A stretch of DNA of 64,000 nucleotides from Sedimentisphaerales bacterium (GCA_016932835.1 JAFGCD010000155.1:1-64000); one strand, 5' to 3'. Counted from the stretch's first letter, positions 19,901 to 26,965 are shown. Numbers and translations are program-made. Notes: generated from the sequence alone by a model not told the origin.

Positions 19901-20234
19901 ATCCGTATTTTCCGTCCTTGACCCCATCCACCGCGCCGCGGGCGTCCTCGAACGTCTGCGGAGGCTTTGGCTTCTCTACCCAGGCCTCGGCCTGCCTGAG
20001 CCAGTCGGCTTCGACAACGGACCACATCCCCAGGGCCGCGCCGAATGAAGATTGTACACAGACAGAAAGAAACGCTCCCAATAAGCAAAACGCCACACGA
20101 ATCGAGACAGCCGGCCCGAACAAACCGACAGAAATTTCCCCATACGCCGCCCGCTTCAGGATTAACGCCGCCAATCGTTTCATCGAAACTCGATTCTTTG
20201 CATGATACGGATTCAAGCCGTGCATTCTCGACAT
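16935..20234 (-). CDS. HzsA-related secreted multi-domain cytochrome
   Basis: A 1099-residue exported protein. After a signal region comes an F5/8 type C (discoidin-like) domain at about 70-215 (WWQVELASEPIRISRIVVYN, HLDEVEIYA), a helical stretch, then a TolB/WD-like propeller (IHIFEVNIDGTGLRQITDG, APNGDIVFVSERCG). The C-terminal third carries three c-type heme attachment motifs, CVGCH near 818, CVTCH near 871 and CSACH near 1014. This architecture matches the planctomycete family named for resemblance to hydrazine synthase subunit A. A hydrazine role is not implied: the anammox partners are absent. The downstream PQQ-type propeller gene overlaps by four bases. Start is uncertain; the ATG at 20183 would give a shorter leader. 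Electron transfer coupled to carbohydrate binding is one reading. Confidence 0.82.
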   Translation of the reverse strand: MSRMHGLNPYHAKNRVSMKRLAALILKRAAYGEISVGLFGPAVSIRVAFCLLGAFLSVCVQSSFGAALGMWSVVEADWLRQAEAWVEKPKPPQTFEDARGAVDGVKDGKYGFHVGHQANPWWQVELASEPIRISRIVVYNRLDYAPGLHNADNLIILTSDDGNDWSVRHRNGGKFFGGIAQAEPLDVRFEGEGISARYVRLMIPSEAPIFFHLDEVEIYAPAKPNVNLALGRPVDQSSTSPWSTAKGRDNAAPAAAYPIEHFLERGRRLAGDMRRMSVRTKEYEAQLDGLEDDYSKLDSKAADEVRRKLYFEVRRVVRELAFANPLLDFAELLFVKRFTQETYPDICLNHMPWVSRPGGDICVLTMAGPEAEPKVRQILNGTLGPGHVRGIDLWWDADRVVFGYAKAGSNDPPEGWKDRVTNYDLRRTEEPIHIFEVNIDGTGLRQITDGQWSDLDPTYAPNGDIVFVSERCGCSLQCNEYDKDETSCNLFSCKPDGSSIRWLSVSKDGDYLPHTLADGTIGYTRWEYQERGWAHIQSIWVIRPDGTGADALFKQHFNDPWAIEDARSIPGLGTSKLSAVAAGHHTLATGPVVVVTPSAGMNSPKGIKIVTPGVSPPEGGMSGSTVDQGGVFDSGGYYTTVWPLSEKYFLACYSYSNDQTSPAGYGIYLIDVFGTKELLYRDGDISSFTPIPLKVRPRPPVLPDMTDPNESYAICSVANATYGVDGVAAGQARYLRISERLRWPYDNKFGGHRYTEKAYPNNWTPVRVIGTAPIESDGSVHFRVPADTPVYFQLLDKNHMELRRMRSFISFQPGEVRGCVGCHETREEAPRRHNTRIPLALRREPLDPTPPAWGRQPISFLRDIQPILDEHCVTCHSGLSPAGGLDFYGGLTAGPRQGPGHSTYIPGYGFNRAFETIIQHKLVCWSEVQGDSRVTQPLEFGSHKSRLVEVLRSGPCAKRANLSRAEWLRLVTWIDGNAPYHDRFVDKRQKQAAYSLPADAALLDSIKTVHEKRCSACHKTSDVTRLDWVDIYRPDQSLFLAAPLAESAGGTAACGQAVYTDCNDPDYRTVLGLVNDAVEKSWEHPRRDLITLQKQWVSK

Positions 20235-20356
20235 TTCGCGACGGTCTGTCGTCAGATCATACCAGAATGCGCCCGGCCCTGTAAAGACCGCAGAGGCGTA
20301 AACGCCCCGACGTCGCCACGTGCGCGATCACCCCAAACGCAGTAAGATCTGCTCCT

Positions 20357-20947
20357 TTATGTCCCGCGAATCTCTCCAAGCATCCGCGCAAACAACTCCA
20401 TCGGCATGCCCATTACATTCGTCAGGCTGCCCTCGATTCTCTCGACAAATTCGTCGCCGTCTTCCTGTATCGCATAGGCGCCGGCCTTATCACGCCACGT
20501 GCCGCCTTCTATGTGTTCGGCAAGCTGATTGTCCGTCAGTTTTCTCGGATAAACCGTCGTCGAATCGCTCCGGCACAATTCGATGCCGTCGCACAGCCTG
20601 ACAATCGCAACACCCGTGATGATTCTGTGGGGCGAACTGAAAAGCCTGACCGTGATTTGGCGGGCCTGCTCGGCATCAGAGGGCTTGCCGATTATTTGTC
20701 CCTGAAAATCAGCGACGGTATCGGCTCCGACTACCAGTGAATTGATATGCCTCTCGGCGACACTTCGCGCCTTGGCAAGTGCCAGCAGGCGGGCGTATTC
20801 GTCGGCGCTTACGCCCTCTGCCGCAAAGACGGATTCGTCGATATCGGAAATCACAACTTCGAACCTGTACCCGGCTCTTGTCAGAAGATCCCTTCGGCGC
20901 GGCGATGCGGAGGCCAGAATAAAGGATGGATAGCGTCCCTGTGACAT
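20357..20947 (-). CDS. maf: Maf-type nucleoside triphosphate pyrophosphatase
   Basis: A 196-residue cytoplasmic house-cleaning enzyme of the Maf/HAM1-like fold that hydrolyses non-canonical or excess nucleoside triphosphates to monophosphate and pyrophosphate. Diagnostic segments are ILASASPRRRDLL at the N-terminus, VVGADTVADFQGQIIGKP in the middle, and DKAGAYAIQEDG followed by SLTNVMGMPMELF at the C-terminus. Here the frequent YGIQG segment reads YAIQE. Length is normal. It lies 42 bases after the lipoprotein gene and 122 bases before the HzsA-like gene on the same strand. Confidence 0.92.
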   Translation of the reverse strand: MSQGRYPSFILASASPRRRDLLTRAGYRFEVVISDIDESVFAAEGVSADEYARLLALAKARSVAERHINSLVVGADTVADFQGQIIGKPSDAEQARQITVRLFSSPHRIITGVAIVRLCDGIELCRSDSTTVYPRKLTDNQLAEHIEGGTWRDKAGAYAIQEDGDEFVERIEGSLTNVMGMPMELFARMLGEIRGT

Positions 20948-20989
20948 TCGTCAATCCCTGTTCGAAGAAGCCGACGCCATACAAGCCTG

Positions 20990-21958
20990 TCAATCGCCGA
21001 CTATGTTCCGGCAGTAGGATAGGTAGCGCGACTCTATCTTGTCAATGTCTTCGCCGATATACTTTTCGAACAGGCTTATGCCGACAATCCTGTTCCAGAG
21101 CACAGTCCTCGGTTCGTTCCTGTCCCTCGCTATCCTCCCGCTGACTTCATCCAGCGGCCAGTCGCCCCGCAGACCGTCATACAGCAACCGGCGGTAGTCG
21201 CCAAGCCATTCGCCATAACCGTCTTCACGAAGAAATCGAACGAGCGCATAAGACTGGCTGTAAAAAGCCAGGACCGCCTCGGTCTGGTCGGTGGCGAGCA
21301 CATCGCCCGGGTTGGCCGCTAACAGGTCGCCGAGTCGAGTCATTCGACCCTGGGCCAGCGTCGCGGCCAGGGCATCCAGCCTATATGTGTTTCCGCTCGG
21401 CTCGAAATAAAACCGCCCGTCCCTGGTTTCGTAATGCTCGAACTGCATCGCTACGCCCTCGTCGAGCCAGCTCGGCAGTCGATACTCAAAGTGCCTGCTG
21501 CTGAATTGATGCCACCCCTCGTGCCCCAGCGTCGCAAGGGTCCTCCGCCGGCCGATGTCGTATGCGACACATACCCCGTTGTGGCAATACGCACCGGCCT
21601 TTATCCTGCAGAACAATTCGGCTCGATCGCCCGTGAATGACCTGGTGAAATCCTCCCACTGCCGCCGGTCGCCAAAGAGATAGATAACGAACTTGTTCGC
21701 GGTTTCAATCGGCTCGGGCAACTGCTTGTTGTAGCCGCGGTGAGCCGACTCCATAAAACTCGGCGCCTCGTTGAGCAATTCGGGATCGTCCGCGGTAGTA
21801 TATATGTGGTAGTGAGCAGTGGTCAGCTTCACTCCGGGCCCGTAATCGCTCTGCCACAATTCCGCAGAGACCGTATCCGCAACCTTCTGCGGCCTCGAAC
21901 AACCCGCCAGGCAGATAATTATGCTGACACAGATGAATCCTATTCGTTTGAACACCAC
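20990..21958 (-). CDS. Lipoprotein with HEXXH metallopeptidase-like motif
   Basis: A protein of about 322 residues with a lipobox (IICLAGC) after a short N-terminal hydrophobic segment, so it is probably anchored by lipid modification. The centre has TLGHEGWHQFSS, an HEXXH zinc motif, followed about 20 residues later by SWLDEGVAMQFE, whose Glu could be the third ligand; this is the gluzincin (MA clan) arrangement seen in DUF1570-like planctomycete proteins. Start: GTG codons at 21958 and 21955 precede the KRIGF sequence and have GAGAG upstream; a further in-frame start at 22009 would place 17 unlikely residues before the signal. The protein may be a peptidase or a catalytically dead relative. 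It opens a same-strand series with maf, the HzsA-like gene and the propeller gene. Confidence 0.75.
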   Translation of the reverse strand: MVFKRIGFICVSIIICLAGCSRPQKVADTVSAELWQSDYGPGVKLTTAHYHIYTTADDPELLNEAPSFMESAHRGYNKQLPEPIETANKFVIYLFGDRRQWEDFTRSFTGDRAELFCRIKAGAYCHNGVCVAYDIGRRRTLATLGHEGWHQFSSRHFEYRLPSWLDEGVAMQFEHYETRDGRFYFEPSGNTYRLDALAATLAQGRMTRLGDLLAANPGDVLATDQTEAVLAFYSQSYALVRFLREDGYGEWLGDYRRLLYDGLRGDWPLDEVSGRIARDRNEPRTVLWNRIVGISLFEKYIGEDIDKIESRYLSYCRNIVGD

Positions 21959-22143
21959 TTGCTCTCGATAAAAGCGTTTCAGATTGACACAACCTGCATT
22001 GACAAGCACAGGCCATAATTAAGAATCGGCCGCTGAAACTCAGAAGTCCACCATATTTTCGCGTTCAGCAGGCCAATTTAGTCCCTGCTTCGGCTGCCCG
22101 ATAATACCGAACACAAACAACCTTCAGTGCAATGGCGCGACTG

Positions 22144-22749
22144 TTACCGCGCCGCCATTACCCCGGCCAGATACGCCTTGCGTCGATTCTTCTCATCGAG
22201 CACCTGGTCCCGGGTTCGCGCAGCCTGGCCGAAGTAGAGCGTCCCGACCACCTTCGCTCCCAGGCATCGGGCCATCGCCTTCAGTTGCTGCAGAGGCGAG
22301 CGCATCATAATCCGCGCCAACAATGCCGGGCAGGCGCTTGAAGTAACGATGATAGCGCTCTTGTCCAGCCTTTTGAGGCGGAACTTCGGTATCGCAGTTC
22401 CCCAGGGCCAGTAAGCCGATCCGAGGAGCCTTTCAAGAAACCGCTTGGTAATGGCCGTTATGCTTGCGAAGTTCACCGGTGCCGCCAACACGAGCACATC
22501 GGCCTGCTCGACTTCCTTGAGAATCTCGGCCAGATCATCCTGCTGCACGCATTGGCCTCGCGCGCCGGCATTCTCCTGCTGCGTACATTCCCTGCAATTG
22601 GTGCAGAATTCGATGTGCTTATCCGGCAGGCTGATTTTCATGGTCTGTGCCCCGTGTTCCTCTGCTCCTCTTAGAATCTCATCTACCGCCGTATCAATCA
22701 CCCTGCCCTTTCGATAAGTCCCGACAATCGCAACCACTTTTTTACTCAT
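22144..22749 (-). CDS. Iron-sulfur flavoprotein-like NAD(P)H-dependent reductase
   Basis: A 201-residue flavodoxin-fold protein of the NADPH-dependent FMN reductase superfamily. The N-terminus VVAIVGTYRKGRV is the phosphate-binding loop for FMN, and VLVLAAPVNFASITAITKRF is the usual flavin-proximal loop. Cysteines at 49, 52, 55 and 67 (CTNCRECTQQ and GQC) form CX2CX2CX11C, resembling the compact cluster motif of iron-sulfur flavoproteins, although the last spacing is longer than the usual 4-7. It may therefore carry a 4Fe-4S cluster and move electrons between a ferredoxin-like donor and small acceptors. GGAG lies seven bases before the ATG. It follows amrA by 59 bases on the same strand. Confidence 0.82.
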   Translation of the reverse strand: MSKKVVAIVGTYRKGRVIDTAVDEILRGAEEHGAQTMKISLPDKHIEFCTNCRECTQQENAGARGQCVQQDDLAEILKEVEQADVLVLAAPVNFASITAITKRFLERLLGSAYWPWGTAIPKFRLKRLDKSAIIVTSSACPALLARIMMRSPLQQLKAMARCLGAKVVGTLYFGQAARTRDQVLDEKNRRKAYLAGVMAAR

Positions 22750-22808
22750 TGATTTGCTCCAGGTCGTTATCGTCTAATTTTCAAGCCCGGCAGTCTCGAA
22801 TCTTAGCG

Positions 22809-23369
22809 TTAAATCCTGCTCCACTCGGCGCCGAAAACCTCTGCGTCGAACAGATAGACCTCTGTCTCCGGGTCCCGCCAGGCGTCGTGAAGCAATCCTG
22901 CTTTGTGCGAACAGCAATACGAAAGGAATTCCTCTTTGCTCCAACCCGTCTCCGTAGCCACCTGCGGCAGAAAGCAGCCTGAGGCTCTTCCCCTCTTTAT
23001 GTAGATGCCATCGAATCCTAATCGCAGGCTTAGCGGATCATTCGTCCGACGCAGCGGCGAAAGCACTGATATCTCGATGTCAAGCTGCCCCAACTCCGCG
23101 GGTGTTATCCGGTCGCCGAAAAAACGCGGGTCGTTCGTCGCCGAGGCCTCCGCCATCTCGACGACCAGTTCGATCAAAGGCCTTTCGGAAACGAAATTTC
23201 CGATACAGCCCCGCAGGCGTCCGCCGGTCTTGAGCGTAACGAAGCACCCACAGTGCGCATTCAACTGCGGATCCTCTGATTTGGCCGCCGGCGCAGCCCG
23301 CCCGTTGATAACGGCTTCGACAGTGTCGCGTGCAACTTTCAGAAGCGTCTGTTTCTGGTCATCGTTCAT
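22809..23369 (-). CDS. amrA: AMMECR1-domain protein (AmmeMemoRadiSam system protein A)
   Basis: A 186-residue protein with the AMMECR1 fold. The signature RLRGCIGNF is present at about 53-61, together with FVTLKTGGRL before it, DPRFFGDRITPAEL, LDIEISVLSPL and GIYIKRGRASGCFLPQVA. In many bacteria AmrA accompanies AmrB (Memo) and a radical SAM protein AmrS; neither is visible here, so its partners must lie elsewhere or be missing. The exact reaction is not established. The gene starts three bases after the stop of the VTT-domain gene, so the two are very likely cotranscribed, and the iron-sulfur-flavoprotein-like gene follows. Confidence 0.9.
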   Translation of the reverse strand: MNDDQKQTLLKVARDTVEAVINGRAAPAAKSEDPQLNAHCGCFVTLKTGGRLRGCIGNFVSERPLIELVVEMAEASATNDPRFFGDRITPAELGQLDIEISVLSPLRRTNDPLSLRLGFDGIYIKRGRASGCFLPQVATETGWSKEEFLSYCCSHKAGLLHDAWRDPETEVYLFDAEVFGAEWSRI

Positions 23370-23372
23370 TTC

Positions 23373-24020
23373 TCAGCCCCCAAACATATGTCCCAACTTC
23401 CTGATTGCAAAAAACACAACCGCCAGCAGCAGGATAACGGCGATCGTCGCGAGATTAAAGTACTTCTCAATCGACCGGCGGGCCCTCTCGCCCAGAAAAT
23501 AGAAAAGCAGCGCCTCGCCGCCGAATCTCATAGTCCGGAATACAACGCTTATGATAACGAACTTCAAGAGCGAGACTTCAGCCATCCCCCCGACCCAACT
23601 GAAAATCATATAGGGAACCGGCGTAAGCGCCGCTATTGCGATGGCCCAGAAGTCGTATTTGCTGTAGATATCCAGAGCCAGTCGCGCCTTGGCGCCAAGC
23701 CCTATAGTTCCGAACAAATCGACTATCCTTTCGGGCCCGATAGCCAGCCCGAGAGAAAAGGCGATCGTGCCCCCGAGAACGGAAAAGAACGCGCAGGTCA
23801 GGCCGTATCTCAACGAACGCTTCGGCTTGCCCAGACACAGGCCAACGACAAGAACATCCGCAGGAACCGGAACGCAAATCGGCTCGGTCAAAGCAAGCAA
23901 AATCAACGCCGTCATCCCGTAACGCGTATTCGCCCAACCCACGACCCAGTCATAAAGCCGTCGATGCCAATGCCACCACGCAACTTCTGCGCGCTGTGAG
24001 CCTGCTTCGCTGTGATTCAT
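23373..24020 (-). CDS. VTT-domain (DedA/YqaA-like) membrane protein
   Basis: A 215-residue inner-membrane protein with about five hydrophobic segments. The family-typical loops are present: LTEPICVPVPADVLVVGLC near the first re-entrant loop and ALTPVPYMIFSWVGGMAE near the second, with a Gly-rich stretch between (VLGGTIAFSLGLAIG). This is the VTT (SNARE-associated Golgi) family, nearer to YqaA than to classical DedA in spacing. Relatives work in lipid scrambling or undecaprenyl-phosphate recycling, but substrate cannot be inferred here. It begins the three-gene same-strand set with amrA and the flavoprotein gene, and is divergent from ispE. Confidence 0.85.
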   Translation of the reverse strand: MNHSEAGSQRAEVAWWHWHRRLYDWVVGWANTRYGMTALILLALTEPICVPVPADVLVVGLCLGKPKRSLRYGLTCAFFSVLGGTIAFSLGLAIGPERIVDLFGTIGLGAKARLALDIYSKYDFWAIAIAALTPVPYMIFSWVGGMAEVSLLKFVIISVVFRTMRFGGEALLFYFLGERARRSIEKYFNLATIAVILLLAVVFFAIRKLGHMFGG

Positions 24021-24065
24021 CTTATTGCCTGCCCATGTAGAACATTAGACCACTAATAAATCTGT

Positions 24066-24094
24066 CGGCCAAGATAGGGATAATCCGATATAAT
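24066..24094 (+). promoter_or_regulatory. Candidate promoter for ispE-spoVG
   Basis: A perfect -10 hexamer TATAAT at 24089-24094 lies 46 bases before the ispE ATG in the divergent intergenic region. The -35 position (around CGGCCA at 24066-24071) is poor, so the assignment rests mostly on the -10. Confidence 0.4.
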
Positions 24095-24140
24095 GTCAAT
24101 GAATCATTGGGCAAAGCGGCAGCCGTAAAGACTGACAACC

Positions 24141-25043
24141 ATGACAAGCACAGTACAATTCGAGACCATTGGCGACGGCCTGCTTGTCAGGGCGCCGGCT
24201 AAAATCAATCTTTCCCTCTTGATAGCAGGCAAACGTCCCGACGGCTTCCACGAACTCGAAACCGTAATGGCCAAGATTAACTGGTTCGACGAGGTGCTCA
24301 TCGAGCCGGGCTCCAAACCAGGCATCGAATTGACTTGTCAAGGCCCCGAATGGGCCCCCGCGGGAGATGAGAATCTCGTCTATAGAGCCGCCCGGCTGCT
24401 ACTGGACAACGCCGGCCGAAAAGCAGACGTCAGTATAACTCTGACGAAGAATATACCCGCCGGAACCGGACTGGGATCAGCCAGCAGCGATGCGGCGGCA
24501 ACTCTTCTCGGTCTGAATAGATACCTCGAATTAGGTGCTCCCGCTGACGATTTGCACGGATTAGCCGCCCGTCTCGGCAGCGATGTGCCCTTTTTCCTCG
24601 GCGGCCCGCTGGCGTTTTGCACAGGAAAAGGCGAGAAAATCAAAAAAATAGACAAAAATTTCGACTTCCTTGCCATGTTGATACTCCCGAATGTAAGCGT
24701 CTCAACAATAACGGCTTATGACAATTATACGCACGACCAGGCTCTTTACGAGACGCTGCACAGCTGTATAAAGGAGCATCTCGAAAAACACAGAATTGAC
24801 TTAATCGCCCAAATGTGCGCAAATATGCTCGCCGGAGCATGCTTCGGTTTGCAAGGCGAGATCGCTAAATTGAAGGCGGCTGTCGAATCGACCGGTATAA
24901 CGCCATGCTGCCTGAGTGGAAGTGGTTCAGCTATGTTTTATATTATCGGCGACGCCGATGAAAGAGCGGCATATGAATACCAAACAAGAATTCGAAAGGA
25001 GTTCGGGTGCAGAAGTATCATCGTGACCAACAATCGATGGTAG
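24141..25043 (+). CDS. ispE: 4-diphosphocytidyl-2-C-methyl-D-erythritol kinase
   Basis: A 300-residue GHMP kinase that phosphorylates CDP-methylerythritol in the non-mevalonate isoprenoid pathway. The three GHMP motifs are clear: the N-terminal APAKINLSLLIAGKRPDGFH, the ATP-binding glycine-rich loop PAGTGLGSASSDAAATL near 110-125, and the C-terminal CCLSGSGSAMF. The catalytic Asp lies in the SDVPFFLGG segment near 155. Length is normal. No obvious ribosome-binding site precedes the ATG. spoVG follows after 23 bases on the same strand; an ispE-spoVG neighbourhood is also known in other phyla. Confidence 0.96.
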   Translation: MTSTVQFETIGDGLLVRAPAKINLSLLIAGKRPDGFHELETVMAKINWFDEVLIEPGSKPGIELTCQGPEWAPAGDENLVYRAARLLLDNAGRKADVSITLTKNIPAGTGLGSASSDAAATLLGLNRYLELGAPADDLHGLAARLGSDVPFFLGGPLAFCTGKGEKIKKIDKNFDFLAMLILPNVSVSTITAYDNYTHDQALYETLHSCIKEHLEKHRIDLIAQMCANMLAGACFGLQGEIAKLKAAVESTGITPCCLSGSGSAMFYIIGDADERAAYEYQTRIRKEFGCRSIIVTNNRW

Positions 25044-25066
25044 AGTTTTAAGGTGAGGCAAAGGAA

Positions 25067-25504
25067 ATGAAGATCACCGAGATCAGAGTCAAACTGGTAA
25101 CCAACAAGGACGACAGGCTGAAAGCCTTCTGCTCGATGACAATAAACAATGAATTCGTGATACGCGACATCAAGATCATTGAGGGAGCCAGCGGTCCATT
25201 CGTCGCAATGCCGTCCCGTAAAATGAGCGACCATTGTGAGAAATGTGGAGGAAAGAACCATCTGAAAGCGAAGTTCTGCAACAGTTGCGGCGCTCGTCTG
25301 GTGGAAAACCGGATTAAGAAGGACTACAAGGGCAGACCGAAACTCCATGCCGACATCGCTCATCCCATAAATTCACAATGCAGAAGAGAAATACAGCAGA
25401 GGATAGCCGCCGCTTTCGAAGAAGAGGTGGAGAAGTCAAAACAGCCCGGCTACAAGCCCATAAGCATGGACATCCCGGACGATGACGTCCCGGAAATAAT
25501 CTGA
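25067..25504 (+). CDS. spoVG: SpoVG-family regulator with inserted zinc ribbon
   Basis: A 145-residue member of the SpoVG family of small nucleic-acid-binding regulators. The N-terminal half (ITEIRVKLVTNKDDRLKAFC, GPFVAMPSRK) and the C-terminal DIAHPINSQCRREIQQRI are canonical. Between them, at about residues 54-94, lies an insertion with CEKC at 57-60 and CNSC at 71-74, followed by a basic stretch; this is a treble-clef or zinc-ribbon-like CX2C-X10-CX2C. Usual SpoVG proteins, around 85-100 residues, pass directly from the MPSRK segment to the DIAHP segment. The insertion probably adds a second nucleic-acid-binding or structural zinc module. GAGG lies eight bases upstream of the ATG. Cotranscription with ispE is likely. 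Confidence 0.9.
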   Translation: MKITEIRVKLVTNKDDRLKAFCSMTINNEFVIRDIKIIEGASGPFVAMPSRKMSDHCEKCGGKNHLKAKFCNSCGARLVENRIKKDYKGRPKLHADIAHPINSQCRREIQQRIAAAFEEEVEKSKQPGYKPISMDIPDDDVPEII

Positions 25505-25601
25505 CGTTCCAGCTTAACCACAGAACCCGGGCAGACAAAAACCATCGTCAGCGGAACTGAATACACCTCCTCCGCCCCCCGAAACGTGAAAACAGGCCTT
25601 G

Positions 25602-25883
25602 CTAAGTCACAAGATCCTCAAGAACTTTCTCAAGAGCAAAGTCCAGCCGCTCGTTAAGGTCATATCTGCCTTCTGTAAGCCGCCGCCGAACATCAAGAAC
25701 CTTGTTCCTGCGAACTTCAGGAAGTGAGGCAATTTTCTTCAAAACTTGCCCTATAGGCGTTTTATGGATGTTTTCGAGGATCTGTTCCATGACCAAATCT
25801 TGATCCGCTCGAAGATCCTCACATAGCGAATCAAAGAATCGATTTCGGTCTTCAAAACTACTCTTACAGTCATAATTCAGCAT
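25602..25883 (-). CDS. Small FlgM-like protein
   Basis: A small soluble protein of about 93 residues (up to 115 with an upstream start). Its C-terminal half, LPEVRRNKVLDVRRRLTEGR followed by a helix ending KVLEDL, matches the pattern of the FlgM C-terminal domain, which binds and inhibits the flagellar sigma factor sigma-28. Similar small proteins occur in planctomycetes; the family fit is by eye. The ATG at 25883 is chosen because AAGG lies eight bases upstream; the ATG at 25925 and GTG at 25949 are alternatives. No flagellar gene or sigma factor adjoins it. It could instead regulate another sigma factor or bind nucleic acid. Confidence 0.55.
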   Translation of the reverse strand: MLNYDCKSSFEDRNRFFDSLCEDLRADQDLVMEQILENIHKTPIGQVLKKIASLPEVRRNKVLDVRRRLTEGRYDLNERLDFALEKVLEDLVT

Positions 25884-25949
25884 CAACATTACCTTGCCAG
25901 TGCACTTTGGCGCGAAAACATCCATTCCTCGCCCAAAATCAGTAACCAC

Positions 25950-26435
25950 TATATGTTGTATGCCTCTTCAGTCCCTTGTGAGGCCTTAAACGTCCTTCCA
26001 GTGTTGATATCGACAATAGTACTTTCAAAACTTTAGAAAAGTTCAATACCCGAACAACAGCAAAAATCACCCGTAAATAGGGCTGATCACGGCAGAATAG
26101 GTACTTTCAGTGCTGCCTGAACGTTCCTGCCTAAGCCCATTTTAACAACAATACCTTCGCCACAACCTGACTCTGGAAACTTGGGCAATATACTATATAT
26201 AGTGATAGTTGCCCTTTCTCGCCGGTGTGCAAGACGGTAAAAAAGAAAAAAACGCAGCGCGCCAGCCACAATTGTAAATTCCTCTCGGTGCTGACGGCGG
26301 TAAATCTTATCCCGAGCCGAGCTGCACCTCAGAAGACAGGCTAAAGGAGGCCGGCAATTACACGGATATCCGGACCCCGGCCCTCCGCATACCACCCCCG
26401 GTTCAGGATAAACAGAATCACACCAGGCCTAAGCC
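25950..26435. other. Gene-free region of about 490 bases
   Basis: No open stretch here looks like a real protein; the longest on the minus strand (26087-26395) is rich in Arg, Pro and Cys and lacks a ribosome-binding site. The region is AT-richer than its surroundings and contains the palindromic stem-loop at 26183-26214. It separates the minus-strand gspM stop from the FlgM-like gene and may hold the 3' end of the long T2SS transcript and the promoter of the FlgM-like gene. Confidence 0.5.
26183..26214. repeat. Nested inverted repeat / stem-loop
   Basis: GGGCAA at 26183-26188 is complementary to TTGCCC at 26209-26214, and between them lies the perfect 12-base palindrome ACTATATATAGT at 26192-26203. 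It may be an operator or an RNA hairpin; it lacks a T-run on the minus strand, and CCCTTTCTC follows on the plus strand, so an intrinsic terminator is not well supported. Confidence 0.4.
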
Positions 26436-26942
26436 CTAATAAGTGAACTTGAAATCCACTTCAACCGTCCAAATATCCGGTTGAGCCTCAGCTTTGACCT
26501 TGGTCATCGTGACAGAGTCACATTGCAGGGTTCCCCACCGAAGCTGAATCAACGACAGGAACCGCGCAAACTGAACCACACTAATCTCTTCGAGTCTCAA
26601 ACGAGCACTCTGAGTCTTCTCCTTATCCTTAGTGACGATCAGGCCCGTATTCAGCTTATACTTAGTTGCGGGGATTCGACATATACCGGCCACCTTGTCC
26701 ACTGCTGTAGCGTAACTGAAGTCTTCGCCGACGTCGTTTGCATCGGACAAGTTCGCCCGGTCCGGGTCGAGCTTAAGGATTTCGAGCGCCTCTGCCTGGC
26801 ATTCCCTGGCCCCCGTGATGTCGGCGGTCAGACCGTTCTTCGCCCGGGGCAGATACATCCCCCATACAAGCAGAGGCCAGATGCCCGCCAGCACCGGGAT
26901 GAGTATATAATACAGAATCGGGTTCTTGTGCATGTCTTTCAT
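26436..26942 (-). CDS. gspM: GspM-like T2SS inner-membrane protein
   Basis: A 168-residue bitopic protein with one N-terminal transmembrane helix (about 9-29, ILYYILIPVLAGIWPLLVWGMYL) and a periplasmic ferredoxin-like domain whose end reads LRLEEISVVQFARFLSLIQL then VDFKF. That plan and its position directly downstream of the GspL-like gene fit GspM/PilO, the partner of GspL in the inner-membrane platform. Sequence identity to classical GspM is too low to see by eye, so the name rests on position and topology. It is the last gene of the T2SS run, separated from gspL by 23 bases. Confidence 0.68.
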   Translation of the reverse strand: MKDMHKNPILYYILIPVLAGIWPLLVWGMYLPRAKNGLTADITGARECQAEALEILKLDPDRANLSDANDVGEDFSYATAVDKVAGICRIPATKYKLNTGLIVTKDKEKTQSARLRLEEISVVQFARFLSLIQLRWGTLQCDSVTMTKVKAEAQPDIWTVEVDFKFTY

Positions 26943-26965
26943 AAGTTTCTTCCAGACTGCTGTTG

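Noticed and set aside
16935..20234. Anammox hydrazine synthase
   Set aside because: Only general resemblance to subunit A is visible; subunits B and C and other anammox genes are absent, and such HzsA-related proteins are common in non-anammox planctomycetes.
26087..26395. 102-codon open stretch on the minus strand
   Set aside because: Cys/Arg/Pro-rich composition, no ribosome-binding site and no similarity to any family I know.
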